A stretch of 64,000 nt of DNA from Georgenia subflava. GTDB taxonomy: Bacteria; Actinomycetota; Actinomycetes; Actinomycetales; Actinomycetaceae. The stretch is taken from contig NZ_VUKD01000001.1 of NCBI RefSeq assembly GCF_009193155.1, positions 744,001-808,000 on the forward strand. Direction: 5' to 3'. A program made the position numbers and the translations under genes. The notes below the pieces were generated by a model that was not told where the DNA came from, made no database searches, and saw nothing but the letters and a program-made list of their open reading frames with translations. Positions within the stretch are counted from its first letter, which is position 1. Each line of letters starts with the position of its first letter. Shown here one piece after another: positions 16,645 through 24,096 of this stretch.

Positions 16645-16878
16645 ATGGGTATCGGAGGGGGAATCTTCCTCATCGTGATCGGCGCCATCCTGGCTTTCGC
16701 GGTGTCCGACGTGATCGAGGGTGTCGACCTGACGATGGTCGGCTACATCTGCATGGGCGCTGGTGTGATCGCCCTGATCATCGCGCTGATCATGCACAGC
16801 CAGCGCACCAACACCACCCACACGGAACGGGTCGAGCGCCGCGACGACCGCCACCTCCACGGTGACGGGACGGTCTGA
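16645..16878 (+). CDS. DUF6458 family small membrane protein
   Basis: 77-residue protein with two hydrophobic helices at about residues 4-22 and 30-50 and a charged, His/Arg-rich cytoplasmic tail. The segment MGIGGGIFLIVIGAILAFAV is the signature of DUF6458 as I recall it, a family widespread in actinobacteria with no known function. GAAGGAG stands 7 bases before the ATG. It is monocistronic, preceded by the 28-bp repeat array. Confidence 0.85.
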   Translation: MGIGGGIFLIVIGAILAFAVSDVIEGVDLTMVGYICMGAGVIALIIALIMHSQRTNTTHTERVERRDDRHLHGDGTV

Positions 16879-17026
16879 CCCGCGGAAGGCTCCGCCGACC
16901 GACGGCGGACCACAGGGCCGGTCCCGCGCGCACGCGTGGGCCGGCCCTTCGATCTCCGGGCGACGATCTCCCGCCACCGACCGCGCTCGCACGGCACGAG
17001 AGAGAGCCGAGCGGGCCGTGGGCCGT

Positions 17027-17032
17027 TAGCGT
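17027..17032 (+). promoter_or_regulatory. Leaderless -10 box (TAGCGT) for the App1-type gene
   Basis: TAGCGT then 7 bases then ATG 17040, with no Shine-Dalgarno. This fixes the start at 17040 rather than the in-frame GTG 17031 and matches the TANNNT leaderless pattern. Confidence 0.55.
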
Positions 17033-17039
17033 GGCTCCC

Positions 17040-18140
17040 ATGGGCCTGTCGCGCATCGCCGCCTCCGTCGAGGACGCGATCAACCGCAAGAGCGTCGTCT
17101 ACCTCAAGGACCGGGGCTGGCGCCCACGAGTCATCGGTCTCACCGGGTACGGCTCGGTGCGTTCCCTGCACGTGCTCGGCCGGGTGGTCATGTCCGACCC
17201 GCACACCGAGGCCGAGGACCCGGAGGAGGCGGACGAGACCGCACCGGTCGGCCCGATCAACGTCGCCGCCGAGGCGCAGCGCGGCTGGCGGTCCTTCTTC
17301 ACCGCCCAGGTCGGCTTCCTGCCCGTCACGGTGCGGGCCGGCGGGCAGGAGATCCGCTCGACGACGGACCGCGGCGGCTACATCGACGTCATGGTCCGCG
17401 ACCACGGGCTGGAGCCTGGCTGGCACGAGGTCGTCATCGACGCCCGTGCGGCCGAGCCCGTCACCGCCGAGGTGCTCGTGGTCGACCCCGAGGTGCGCAC
17501 CGGCATCGTCTCGGACATCGACGACACCATCATGGTCACGATGCTGCCGCGCGCGCTCATCGCCGCCTGGAACACGTTCGTGCGCCACACCTCGGCCCGC
17601 CGCGCGGTGCCCGGCATGGCCGACCTCTACCGGCAGGTGCTGGCCGACCACCCGACCGCGCCGGTCTTCTACCTCTCCACCGGCGCCTGGAACACGGCAC
17701 CGACGCTGCGGCGCTTCATGGACAAGAACGGGTACCCGGAGGGGCCGATGCTCATGACGGACTGGGGGCCGACACCGACAGGACTGTTCCGCTCGGGCGT
17801 GGAGCACAAGCGTACCCAGCTGCGGAACCTGCTCATCACGTTCCCGGACATCCGGTGGGTGCTGGTCGGCGACGACGGCCAGCACGACCCGATGATCTAC
17901 GACGAGATCGCCCGCGAGCACCCCCGTCACATCGGCGCGATCGCGATCCGCCAGCTCAGCCCGGCCGAGCAGGTCCTGGCGCACGGCACGACCGAGGCGA
18001 TCGAGGAGCCCACCGCGCTGCGCAACGCCACCGCCGAGCACGGCGTCCCGACGGTGCAGGGTCGTGACGGTCACGCCCTGGCCACGCTGCTGCCGAAGGT
18101 CGTCGACGAGCGGCGGGCCGCGGCTGCCGTCGAGCGGTAG
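17040..18140 (+). CDS. App1 family phosphatase (phosphatidate phosphatase-like)
   Basis: 366-residue protein of the APP1_cat family, HAD-type phosphatases named for yeast phosphatidate phosphatase App1. An N-terminal beta-rich region (about 30-140) precedes the catalytic domain. That domain has the nucleophile motif GIVSDIDDTIMVTML (DxDxT), the segments FYLSTGAWNTAPTL and KRTQLRNLLITFP (Lys of motif III), and the acidic WVLVGDDGQHDPMIYDEIA motif IV. All catalytic residues appear intact. No signal peptide. Bacterial members probably act on phospholipid or another phosphoester; substrate unproven. Confidence 0.88.
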   Translation: MGLSRIAASVEDAINRKSVVYLKDRGWRPRVIGLTGYGSVRSLHVLGRVVMSDPHTEAEDPEEADETAPVGPINVAAEAQRGWRSFFTAQVGFLPVTVRAGGQEIRSTTDRGGYIDVMVRDHGLEPGWHEVVIDARAAEPVTAEVLVVDPEVRTGIVSDIDDTIMVTMLPRALIAAWNTFVRHTSARRAVPGMADLYRQVLADHPTAPVFYLSTGAWNTAPTLRRFMDKNGYPEGPMLMTDWGPTPTGLFRSGVEHKRTQLRNLLITFPDIRWVLVGDDGQHDPMIYDEIAREHPRHIGAIAIRQLSPAEQVLAHGTTEAIEEPTALRNATAEHGVPTVQGRDGHALATLLPKVVDERRAAAAVER

Positions 18141-18154
18141 CCCGGCCACGCAGA

Positions 18155-18188
18155 ACGGCGTCCCGAGGAGTGCTCCCCGGGACGCCGT
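18155..18188. terminator. Bidirectional terminator between the App1-type gene and the DUF3618 gene
   Basis: Arms ACGGCGTCCCG (18155-18165) and CGGGACGCCGT (18178-18188), with inner GGAG/CTCC pairing. It lies between convergent genes. Confidence 0.8.
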
Positions 18189-18200
18189 CCGTGCTGCAGG

Positions 18201-18848
18201 TCAGCCGCGGCTGTCCTGGATCCGGTCCTTGGAGTCCTGCGCCTGGCCACGGACGTCCTCGGTCGCGCCCTGGGCCTCGCCCTTGACGTCCTCGGCCCCG
18301 CTGGTCGCGGTGTCCTTGACCTGCTGGGCCCCCTCGGTGGCGGTGGCCTTGACCTGCTCCGCCGCCTCCTTCGCCGGCTCACGGAGGTGGTCGGCCATCT
18401 CCTGGCCCATGCCCTTGGCCTCCTCGGTGACCTCGTGGAGGGCGTCGCTCTCCTTGACCTGCCCCACCAGCTCCTGCTCCTTGCGGGAGGAGGGGATGAG
18501 CGAGGCGGCGAGGAGCCCGACGCCGAACGCGATCAGGCCGGCGGCGACAGGGTTGCCCTCGGCCTGGGCCTTGAGCTCGTGCGGCGCCTCGCGGGCGCTG
18601 TCCTTCAGCGAGCCCGCGCTGTCCCTGAGCGAGTCAGCACGGTCGGAGACGCTCCCGCGGGCGTCGTCGGCGGCGCCGAAGATCTTGTCCCGCACACCGC
18701 CGACCTTGTTCTTGACCTTCTCGGTCTGGCGTTCGGCCACCCGCGAAGGGCTGACCTTGTCGGTCAGGGCGTCGACGTCGTCGCTCAGCTCTGCCCTGGT
18801 GCGCTCGATGTCGGCACGGATCTGGTCCGGGTCGTTGCTCGTGGTCAT
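18201..18848 (-). CDS. DUF3618 domain, LEA-like envelope protein
   Basis: 215 residues. The DUF3618 domain is at the N-terminus (DPDQIRADIERTRAELSDDVDALTDKVSP) and one hydrophobic helix lies near residues 108-124 (AAGLIAFGVGLLAASLIP). A long Ala/Lys/Glu/Asp-rich tail follows with 11-residue LEA-like periodicity (EQVKATATEGAQQVKDTATS). Function unknown; LEA-like repeats usually protect membranes or proteins during desiccation or osmotic stress. ATG 18848 overlaps the upstream gene by 4 bases and is preferred over the longer frame. Last gene of a three-gene operon. Confidence 0.85.
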   Translation of the reverse strand: MTTSNDPDQIRADIERTRAELSDDVDALTDKVSPSRVAERQTEKVKNKVGGVRDKIFGAADDARGSVSDRADSLRDSAGSLKDSAREAPHELKAQAEGNPVAAGLIAFGVGLLAASLIPSSRKEQELVGQVKESDALHEVTEEAKGMGQEMADHLREPAKEAAEQVKATATEGAQQVKDTATSGAEDVKGEAQGATEDVRGQAQDSKDRIQDSRG

Positions 18849-19282
18849 GGCTTGTTCTCTCCCTTGAGTGCATCCGGGATCTTCTTGACGGTGTCGGCGG
18901 TCTGGGGGACGCCCCGGACACGCTTCATCTGCTTCTTGCCCTGCATGGCCAGCACGGCGGCGACGACGGCCCAGATGACGGCGACGATCAGCGCCGCCCA
19001 GCCGAGGGCCGGGTTGTCGTCGCCGTCTCCGATCATCGCCCCGAGCGCCCACCACAGGGCGAGGGAGGCGAAGAGGAGGAAGAAGTGCGCGGCCCAGGCG
19101 GCGCCGCCGAACATCCCCGCCCCCTTGCCGGCCTTCTTCGCCGAGTCGGCGGTCTCGGCCTTGGCCAGGGCGATCTCCTGACGCACCAGCGCCGAGAGAT
19201 CCTTGCTGACCTCACCGAAGAGCTCCCCGACGGACGCCTGCGGGGCGTCGTTCGTGCGGCCGGGGCCGTCGGGGGCGGTCAT
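18845..19282 (-). CDS. Phage holin-like family (DUF1469/ACT-type) membrane protein
   Basis: 145 residues. An N-terminal amphipathic segment SVGELFGEVSKDLSALVRQEIALAKAE, typical of the Phage_holin_3_6/DUF1469 family, precedes two membrane helices at about 58-78 and 92-115. Despite the name, chromosomal members are envelope proteins and not phage lysis genes. It overlaps both neighbours by 4 bases. Confidence 0.85.
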   Translation of the reverse strand: MTAPDGPGRTNDAPQASVGELFGEVSKDLSALVRQEIALAKAETADSAKKAGKGAGMFGGAAWAAHFFLLFASLALWWALGAMIGDGDDNPALGWAALIVAVIWAVVAAVLAMQGKKQMKRVRGVPQTADTVKKIPDALKGENKP

Positions 19283-20172
19283 CGGACGCCACCGGTGCCG
19301 GGCACCGGCGGGTCCGTCGGCGCGGTGTATGCCGGGCCGGTCGTCCCCGTCGTCGGCGTGCCGCCGGGCGGTGCGTACTCGGTGGTCACCTGCTCGCCCG
19401 CCCGGTACCGCCCGCCCGTGCCGTAGTCGGCCGGGTACCCCGCCGGTGCGGGCCGGGACGTGGAGCCGGCCTGGGTCCCGACGGATCCGTAGCCGGACGC
19501 ACCGCCGCCTGACTCACCCCCGCTGCTGCTGTCCTTGAGGCTGCGTGCCACCCGTCCGGCGACCAGCCCGAGCCCGGCTGCAATCACCATGAAGGTGCCG
19601 GGGTGACGCCGGGCGTAGCGCGAGACCTCGTCGAGCACGTCGCCCGGCTCGCGGTCCTCGAGCCAGCGCCCGACCTTGTCCACGTAGGACGACGCCTGCT
19701 TCGCCAGGTCCGTGGCGAGCCCCTGCTCCTGCGAGCCGTCGGCCATCGAGCTCAGCTCGCCCGAGAAGCTGCGCAGCCCGCCCGCGAGGCGACGCTGCTG
19801 GGAGCTCGTCTGCTCGGTGAGCTCACCGCGGGTCTGGTCGAACAGGTCCTTGGCCTGGTTCTTGGCCTCGGTGGCGGCGCGCCTGGCCTGGTCGGTGGCC
19901 TCGTGCGCCGTCTCCTTCGCCGCGTCCTTGGCCGTGTCCTTGACCTGCCCGGCATCCTCCTTGGCCGTGCCGGCCAGGTGGGACGCCTCCTCCTTGGCGG
20001 TGTCCTTCGTGCCCTGCGGCTCGTCCGTCGGCGGTACGACCGCCGCTCCGGCCCCCGGCTCGCGCACCGGCGGGTACGCCGGCGGCTGGCTCGTCGGCGG
20101 CGGGGTCGTCGCACGACCTGCGTCGCCACCCGTACCGAACGGGTCTCCCGGACGGCTTGTCCCCTCAGTCAT
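19279..20172 (-). CDS. LEA-like Ala/Lys-rich protein with a membrane helix
   Basis: 297 residues. Pro-rich N-terminus; residues 55-115 are LEA-like repeats (GTKDTAKEEASHLAGTAKED and similar); a helical region and a transmembrane segment (GTFMVIAAGLGLVAGRVARSL, about 205-225) follow; the C-terminal 70 residues are Gly/Thr/Pro-rich and probably disordered. Similar in design to the DUF3618 gene downstream, so the operon encodes a set of membrane-anchored stress or envelope proteins. Start ATG 20172 has AAGGAAGG upstream. No enzymatic domain seen. Confidence 0.8.
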   Translation of the reverse strand: MTEGTSRPGDPFGTGGDAGRATTPPPTSQPPAYPPVREPGAGAAVVPPTDEPQGTKDTAKEEASHLAGTAKEDAGQVKDTAKDAAKETAHEATDQARRAATEAKNQAKDLFDQTRGELTEQTSSQQRRLAGGLRSFSGELSSMADGSQEQGLATDLAKQASSYVDKVGRWLEDREPGDVLDEVSRYARRHPGTFMVIAAGLGLVAGRVARSLKDSSSGGESGGGASGYGSVGTQAGSTSRPAPAGYPADYGTGGRYRAGEQVTTEYAPPGGTPTTGTTGPAYTAPTDPPVPGTGGVR

Positions 20173-20280
20173 GGTCAGTCCCTTCCTTGGCCCAGTGAAG
20201 CGTTTGCGCAACGCTCTTGAACAAGGTAAGCCCTGATACGCCCGCTGTCGCACCCAGGCGAGAATCGGCGCGGAGACGTG

Positions 20281-20562
20281 TCAGAGGCCGCCGGCCCGGC
20301 AGCTCTCCGCCGTGCTGTTGCACTGCAGGCACCACTCCTGGCCCACCACCGGGTCGTACTGGTGCTCGTGCCGCCGCAGGTCGGGGTCGTCGAAGGGCAG
20401 GGTGTCCTGGACGCTGCGCGGCGCCAGCTCGCGGAACATGGCGACGGCGACGTCGTGCGGCACCACGCCCTCGGAGACCAGCTGGGCGAGCTCGTCGAAC
20501 GCCCGGTGACGGGCGGCACGCTCGCGCTCCCGCCGGGCCCGCGGAGACTCGAAGGCCGTCAT
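20281..20562 (-). CDS. Small hypothetical protein with Cys-rich C-terminus
   Basis: 93 residues, charged N-terminal helix (RARRERERAARHRAFDELAQ), then VSEGVVPHDVAVAMFRELAP and a C-terminal CLQCNSTAESC that may bind a metal. AGGAGGAG stands 3-5 bases before ATG 20562, which makes the start clear although the frame extends further. No known domain recognised. Single gene between the envelope operon and the secretion locus. Confidence 0.7.
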   Translation of the reverse strand: MTAFESPRARRERERAARHRAFDELAQLVSEGVVPHDVAVAMFRELAPRSVQDTLPFDDPDLRRHEHQYDPVVGQEWCLQCNSTAESCRAGGL

Positions 20563-20666
20563 CGTCTCCTCCTGTGGCTCGCAGGAGGCGCCCGCCGGGG
20601 TGCCCTGTCCCCCGATCCTTCCACCGCCGGGCGTCCTCCGCCGCAGAAAGGCGCCCACCTCTCGCC

Positions 20667-21749
20667 TCAGCCCGCGGCGGCCACCGTGGCGCGCCGCGTC
20701 CCGGGCAGCTCGACGCCGCGGTCGGCGAGGAACCGGATCGGCTCGACGGGGATCCCGCCGACCCGGATCTCGAAGTGCAGGTGCGGCCCGGTGGAGTTGC
20801 CGGAGGAGCCCACGCGGGCGATCTGCTGGCCGGCGGTGACGACGTCACCCACCCGCACCAGGATCCCGCTCGGCCAGGGATGGACGTACCTGGACTGGAC
20901 GCCGCCGCCGTGGTCGACGGCGACCATGTACCCGGAGTTCCCGCCGGAGGACGGCCCGGCGACGGTGACGATCCCGTCGGCCGCCGCGTAGATCGGGTGC
21001 CCGTCCGGGGCCGCGAGGTCGGCACCCGAGTGCAGGGTCAGCTGCCCGGTGATCGGGTGCACGCGCTGACCGAACGCGGAGGAGTAGCGGACGTTGCCCA
21101 GGATCGGCGACGTCCAGCCCTCCGCGGTGACCGCCCCGACGGACAGGGCCGAGCACGGGCTCGGCCCCGCCGACGCGGCCAGGGCCGCCAGGTCCTCCCC
21201 GGCGAGCCCGTTCACGACGGCGACGGCGTCGCGCCAGTACCGCTCGTAGTGGTAGGGGTCGGCGTTGACCTGGACGCGGTGCGCGACGATCGTCGGCGGC
21301 AGCAGGCCACGATCGGCGACGGCGGCCAGCTTCTCGAAGAACATCGTCGCCGACGCGGTGGGATCCATCCGCTCCTCGTAGGTGCCCCAGGCACCGTTGT
21401 CGCGCTGCTGGAACAGGCCCCGCGAGTCCGGCCCGGCGAGGTCGCCGTGGTCGAGCACCTGCAGGCTCGACTCCCCCATCGCGGTCATCACACCGATCGT
21501 CTGGTCACGCACGCTCAGGCCCAGGTCCGCGCCGGCGTTGATGATCGCCGCGGCGTTGGCGAGCTGGACGCCGCCGTAGCCGTTGATCTCCGCCAGCTCC
21601 GCCCCGGCCAGCTCCACCCGGATGCCCGGGCCGCCCACGTTGCACGCGGCGAGGGCGTCGTCCTCGGCGTCGATGTACAGCACGAGCGCGACGACGGCGA
21701 CCAGGCTCGCCGCCAGGGCGAGCACCGCTGCCACGACCGCCGCACGCAT
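20667..21749 (-). CDS. Bifunctional cell-wall hydrolase: transglycosylase-like plus M23 endopeptidase
   Basis: 360 residues. One N-terminal membrane anchor (about 5-26), a lysozyme-like domain at 50-190 (AMGESSLQ with candidate catalytic Glu, DSRGLFQQRDNGAWGTYEER), then an M23 LytM domain at 215-345 with zinc ligands in LHSGADLAAP and GPHLHFEI. This is the VirB1-like hydrolase class that opens peptidoglycan for secretion machines; related two-domain proteins accompany Gram-positive conjugation systems. It lies 1 base after the lipoprotein gene and is divergent from the secretion operon. The second zinc-domain His of HLH is present, so the endopeptidase should be active. Confidence 0.88.
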   Translation of the reverse strand: MRAAVVAAVLALAASLVAVVALVLYIDAEDDALAACNVGGPGIRVELAGAELAEINGYGGVQLANAAAIINAGADLGLSVRDQTIGVMTAMGESSLQVLDHGDLAGPDSRGLFQQRDNGAWGTYEERMDPTASATMFFEKLAAVADRGLLPPTIVAHRVQVNADPYHYERYWRDAVAVVNGLAGEDLAALAASAGPSPCSALSVGAVTAEGWTSPILGNVRYSSAFGQRVHPITGQLTLHSGADLAAPDGHPIYAAADGIVTVAGPSSGGNSGYMVAVDHGGGVQSRYVHPWPSGILVRVGDVVTAGQQIARVGSSGNSTGPHLHFEIRVGGIPVEPIRFLADRGVELPGTRRATVAAAG

Positions 21750-21750
21750 C

Positions 21751-22335
21751 TCAGCCCGCCCCCTCGGGCGGCGTGATCCGCTCGACCAGCCAGTCCGTGG
21801 GGCCGTCCTGGCGGGAGAGGAGAACCTGGTAGACGCCGACGTCGGTGGCGACGTCCACCCGCGCGAGGTAGACGCTCGGCTCCTCGGCCACGACCGGTTC
21901 GCCGCTCACCGTCGTCGCGGGGATCGAGGCGGGCTGGACCCACTGGTAGTCCTGCTGCGCCCCGGGGGTCAGCAGACCGGAGAGCTCCGCCCACCACTGC
22001 TCGGGGTCGGCGGCGGGACGGGCGTAGAGCCGCATCGCCTCCCCTGCCACCGTCCGCGCCTGCGCACGGGAGGCGTCGTCCCAGACCGGCACCGGCGCCC
22101 CGGTCACCTCCTCGTCCCCGGGCGCGTGCAGCGGGGCGCCGGCCGGGGCGGACGGCGCAGGCACGGGCGTGGTGGCCGCGCCGGTGGGCGTCGGGGACGG
22201 GGCGACGGTGGTCGGGGCCGGACCGGGCCCCGGGCCGGTGCACGCCGGCAGGAGCACGGCCACCACGAGCGCGGCCGCCGCAGCCCGAACGGCAGTGCGG
22301 GTGGATCCCACCACCACCTCATTCCCCGGTACCAC
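21751..22335 (-). CDS. Lipoprotein of the T4SS-like locus
   Basis: About 190 residues: lipoprotein signal ending VAVLLPACTG, Pro/Thr/Ala linker (to about 85), then an alpha/beta domain (DDASRAQARTVAGEAMRLYA ... VYLARVDVATDVGVYQVLLSRQD ... DWLVERI). The fold outline resembles NTF2-like extracytoplasmic T4SS components, but I cannot assign a family. The true start may be one of three consecutive GTG codons at about 22311-22317, preceded by GGGGA. Partner of the hydrolase gene with 1 base between them. Confidence 0.72.
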   Translation of the reverse strand: MVPGNEVVVGSTRTAVRAAAAALVVAVLLPACTGPGPGPAPTTVAPSPTPTGAATTPVPAPSAPAGAPLHAPGDEEVTGAPVPVWDDASRAQARTVAGEAMRLYARPAADPEQWWAELSGLLTPGAQQDYQWVQPASIPATTVSGEPVVAEEPSVYLARVDVATDVGVYQVLLSRQDGPTDWLVERITPPEGAG

Positions 22336-22438
22336 GTGCGCGGGCGAGATCGCCTCCCCCGTTGCACTGTCCCAATAGAGTGAACTGGGTCACCATGATG
22401 GCTGAGAAAGACGCATGATGAGGGTTCGACAGCGACAG

Positions 22439-22458
22439 CTCCGCACGATCGTGCGGAG
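22439..22458. promoter_or_regulatory. Perfect 20-bp palindrome upstream of the T4SS-like operon
   Basis: CTCCGCACGATCGTGCGGAG, exactly self-complementary, ends 17 bases before the ATG at 22476 and just before the GGGGGA ribosome site. It could be a repressor operator or a hairpin in the leader RNA. Confidence 0.75.
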
Positions 22459-22475
22459 AGACGGGGGATCGGCAC

Positions 22476-23060
22476 ATGGGGCTGAACCGGGTCGAGGACC
22501 GGCGGGCCGGTACCGTCGAGGCGAGCGTCACCTTCCCGGTGCCCACCGGGCCGGCTATGCCGCAGCGCGGCGTCCCCTCTCCCGAGCACGCCCTCGCGGT
22601 CCGGGTGCGTCCGCGACGGGCGCAGCCCTGGTGGCTCGGCGCCCACGGCGGAGCCGGTGAGTCCACTCTCGCCGCCCTGGTGGGCGGCTCGGCTGCCGCC
22701 GACCACGCCTGGCCGGTTCCCCCCGGCACCGACGCGCCGCACGACGTCGTGCTCGTCGCCCGCACCAGCCTCACCGGGCTGCGGGCCGCACAGGTGGCGG
22801 CCACCCAGTGGGCCGCCGGGGACGTGCCGGGCGTGCAGCTGCTCGGCCTCGTCCTCATGGCCGACGCCCCCGGCCGCACGCCCACCCCGCTGCGTGACTT
22901 CGCACGGCTCGTGGCCGGCGGCGTGCCCCGGACGTGGTCGGTGCCGTGGGTGCCCTCCTGGCGGCTGACCGGGGAGCCCACCACCGCACCGGCCGCCCTC
23001 GACCGCCTGCGCCGCGACCTGAGCTCCCTCCTCACCGGCGCTCGCCCGGGGAAAGGCTGA
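22476..23060 (+). CDS. DUF6668-like MinD/ParA-type protein with degenerate P-loop
   Basis: 194 residues. WWLGAHGGAGESTLAALVGG at about 52-71 has the outline of the deviant Walker A of MinD/ParA proteins, but both lysines are missing (His57 and Glu62 instead). The later segments DVVLVARTSLTGLRAAQ and GVQLLGLVLMADAPGRTP fit the MinD fold. DUF6668 proteins are typical first genes of actinobacterial T4SS-like loci. Probably a non-hydrolysing scaffold or positioning protein. First gene of a six-gene rightward operon. Confidence 0.75.
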   Translation: MGLNRVEDRRAGTVEASVTFPVPTGPAMPQRGVPSPEHALAVRVRPRRAQPWWLGAHGGAGESTLAALVGGSAAADHAWPVPPGTDAPHDVVLVARTSLTGLRAAQVAATQWAAGDVPGVQLLGLVLMADAPGRTPTPLRDFARLVAGGVPRTWSVPWVPSWRLTGEPTTAPAALDRLRRDLSSLLTGARPGKG

Positions 23061-23061
23061 C

Positions 23062-23361
23062 GTGGTCCCCGCCGGCGCCCTGGAGCTCCTGACGGCGGCC
23101 CACGTCCTCGTCCTCACGAACGTCCCCGACCCCGGCCGTGGCGAGGCGCCACCGGGCACCGAGGGCTTCCTCGAGGTGCTCGCCTGGTCGAAGTGGGTCG
23201 CCCTGGGGATCTGCGTGCTCGGCCTGATCGTCGCCGGCGCCCTGATGGCCGTGAACTCGCGGCGCGGCGAGGGCGGCGAGCACCTCGGCCGCATCGGCAT
23301 GGCGCTCGCGGGCGTGATCGTCATCAGCGCCGCCTACTTCCTCGTCGGTGCACTGGCCTGA
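23062..23361 (+). CDS. Small two-helix membrane protein (VirB2/TrbC-like candidate)
   Basis: 99 residues from GTG 23062. Two hydrophobic segments, about 45-65 (WVALGICVLGLIVAGALMAV) and 78-98 (IGMALAGVIVISAAYFLVGA), are separated by a basic loop RRGEGGEHLGR. This size and topology match VirB2/TrbC pilin-like subunits of T4SS loci. The same loop-plus-helix pattern (RRGDGERHLGRLGVVLGGVI) recurs inside the polytopic protein two genes downstream, indicating shared ancestry. Pilin role is inference. Confidence 0.7.
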   Translation: MVPAGALELLTAAHVLVLTNVPDPGRGEAPPGTEGFLEVLAWSKWVALGICVLGLIVAGALMAVNSRRGEGGEHLGRIGMALAGVIVISAAYFLVGALA

Positions 23362-23376
23362 GCCGGCGGTGGACGC

Positions 23377-24096
23377 ATGGAGGACGAGCGCAACGTATGG
23401 GCCAGGCCGGCGTTCCTCGTCTCGGCCGTGCTCGTCGTCGGCCTCGTCGTGCTCGCCGTCTGGCTCGCCGCCACCCAGGCGGGTGGTGCCGACCGGGCGG
23501 ACCCACCCGTGCCCGTCCCGTCGGCCACGCCGACGGCGGAACCGGACATGGCCTCGGTGTGCGGCCTGGCGCAGGTCGAGCTCGACGGCACCGTCGTCCG
23601 CGCCCCCGCCACCACCAGCTGGAGCCTCGTCGGCACGGTCGCGGCTCCCGAGGTCCCCGGCGCGGGCCCCGGGGTCGTGGCCGACGACGGGCTGCGCACC
23701 TGCTACGCCCGCACCCCCGTCGGGGCGCTGGTCGCCGCCGCCAACGTGGTCGCGATGGGCTCGACCGACCTGCTCGTGCCCCGCATGACCGAGACGATGA
23801 CCGCCGCCGGACCCGGCCGGGACGCCGCGCTGGTCCGCCTGACCGAGCCCGACGACTCCCCCAGCCCCGCCGCGCGCTACCAGCTGCGCGGCTTCCGCAT
23901 GCTCGGCTACACCGGCGAGCGCGCCTCGGTGGACATCGCCATCAGCGTCGGCGACGGCGCCCTGGGCAGCTTCGTCGTCGACCTGATCTGGCAGGACGGG
24001 GACTGGAAGGTCCGCCTCACCGAGGACGGCCGGCTCGGCAGCCCACCCACCCAGGTGCCCGACCTGGCCGGCTACACCCTGTGGTCGGGGGCGTGA
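23377..24096 (+). CDS. Bitopic extracytoplasmic protein of the T4SS-like locus
   Basis: 239 residues, one membrane helix at about 12-32, short Pro-rich linker, then a soluble domain with two Cys that could form a disulfide (VCGLAQVEL and RTCYARTP). The C-terminal alpha/beta part (YQLRGFRMLGYTGERASVDIAI ... VVDLIWQDGDWKVRL) resembles the NTF2-like domains of TcpC/VirB8-type proteins, which bridge membrane and outer channel. Family not certain. Stop overlaps the next start (TGATG). Confidence 0.75.
   Translation: MEDERNVWARPAFLVSAVLVVGLVVLAVWLAATQAGGADRADPPVPVPSATPTAEPDMASVCGLAQVELDGTVVRAPATTSWSLVGTVAAPEVPGAGPGVVADDGLRTCYARTPVGALVAAANVVAMGSTDLLVPRMTETMTAAGPGRDAALVRLTEPDDSPSPAARYQLRGFRMLGYTGERASVDIAISVGDGALGSFVVDLIWQDGDWKVRLTEDGRLGSPPTQVPDLAGYTLWSGA

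Noticed and set aside
18845-19282. Prophage holin gene
   Set aside because: Other phage genes are absent; this family is a common chromosomal envelope protein in actinobacteria.
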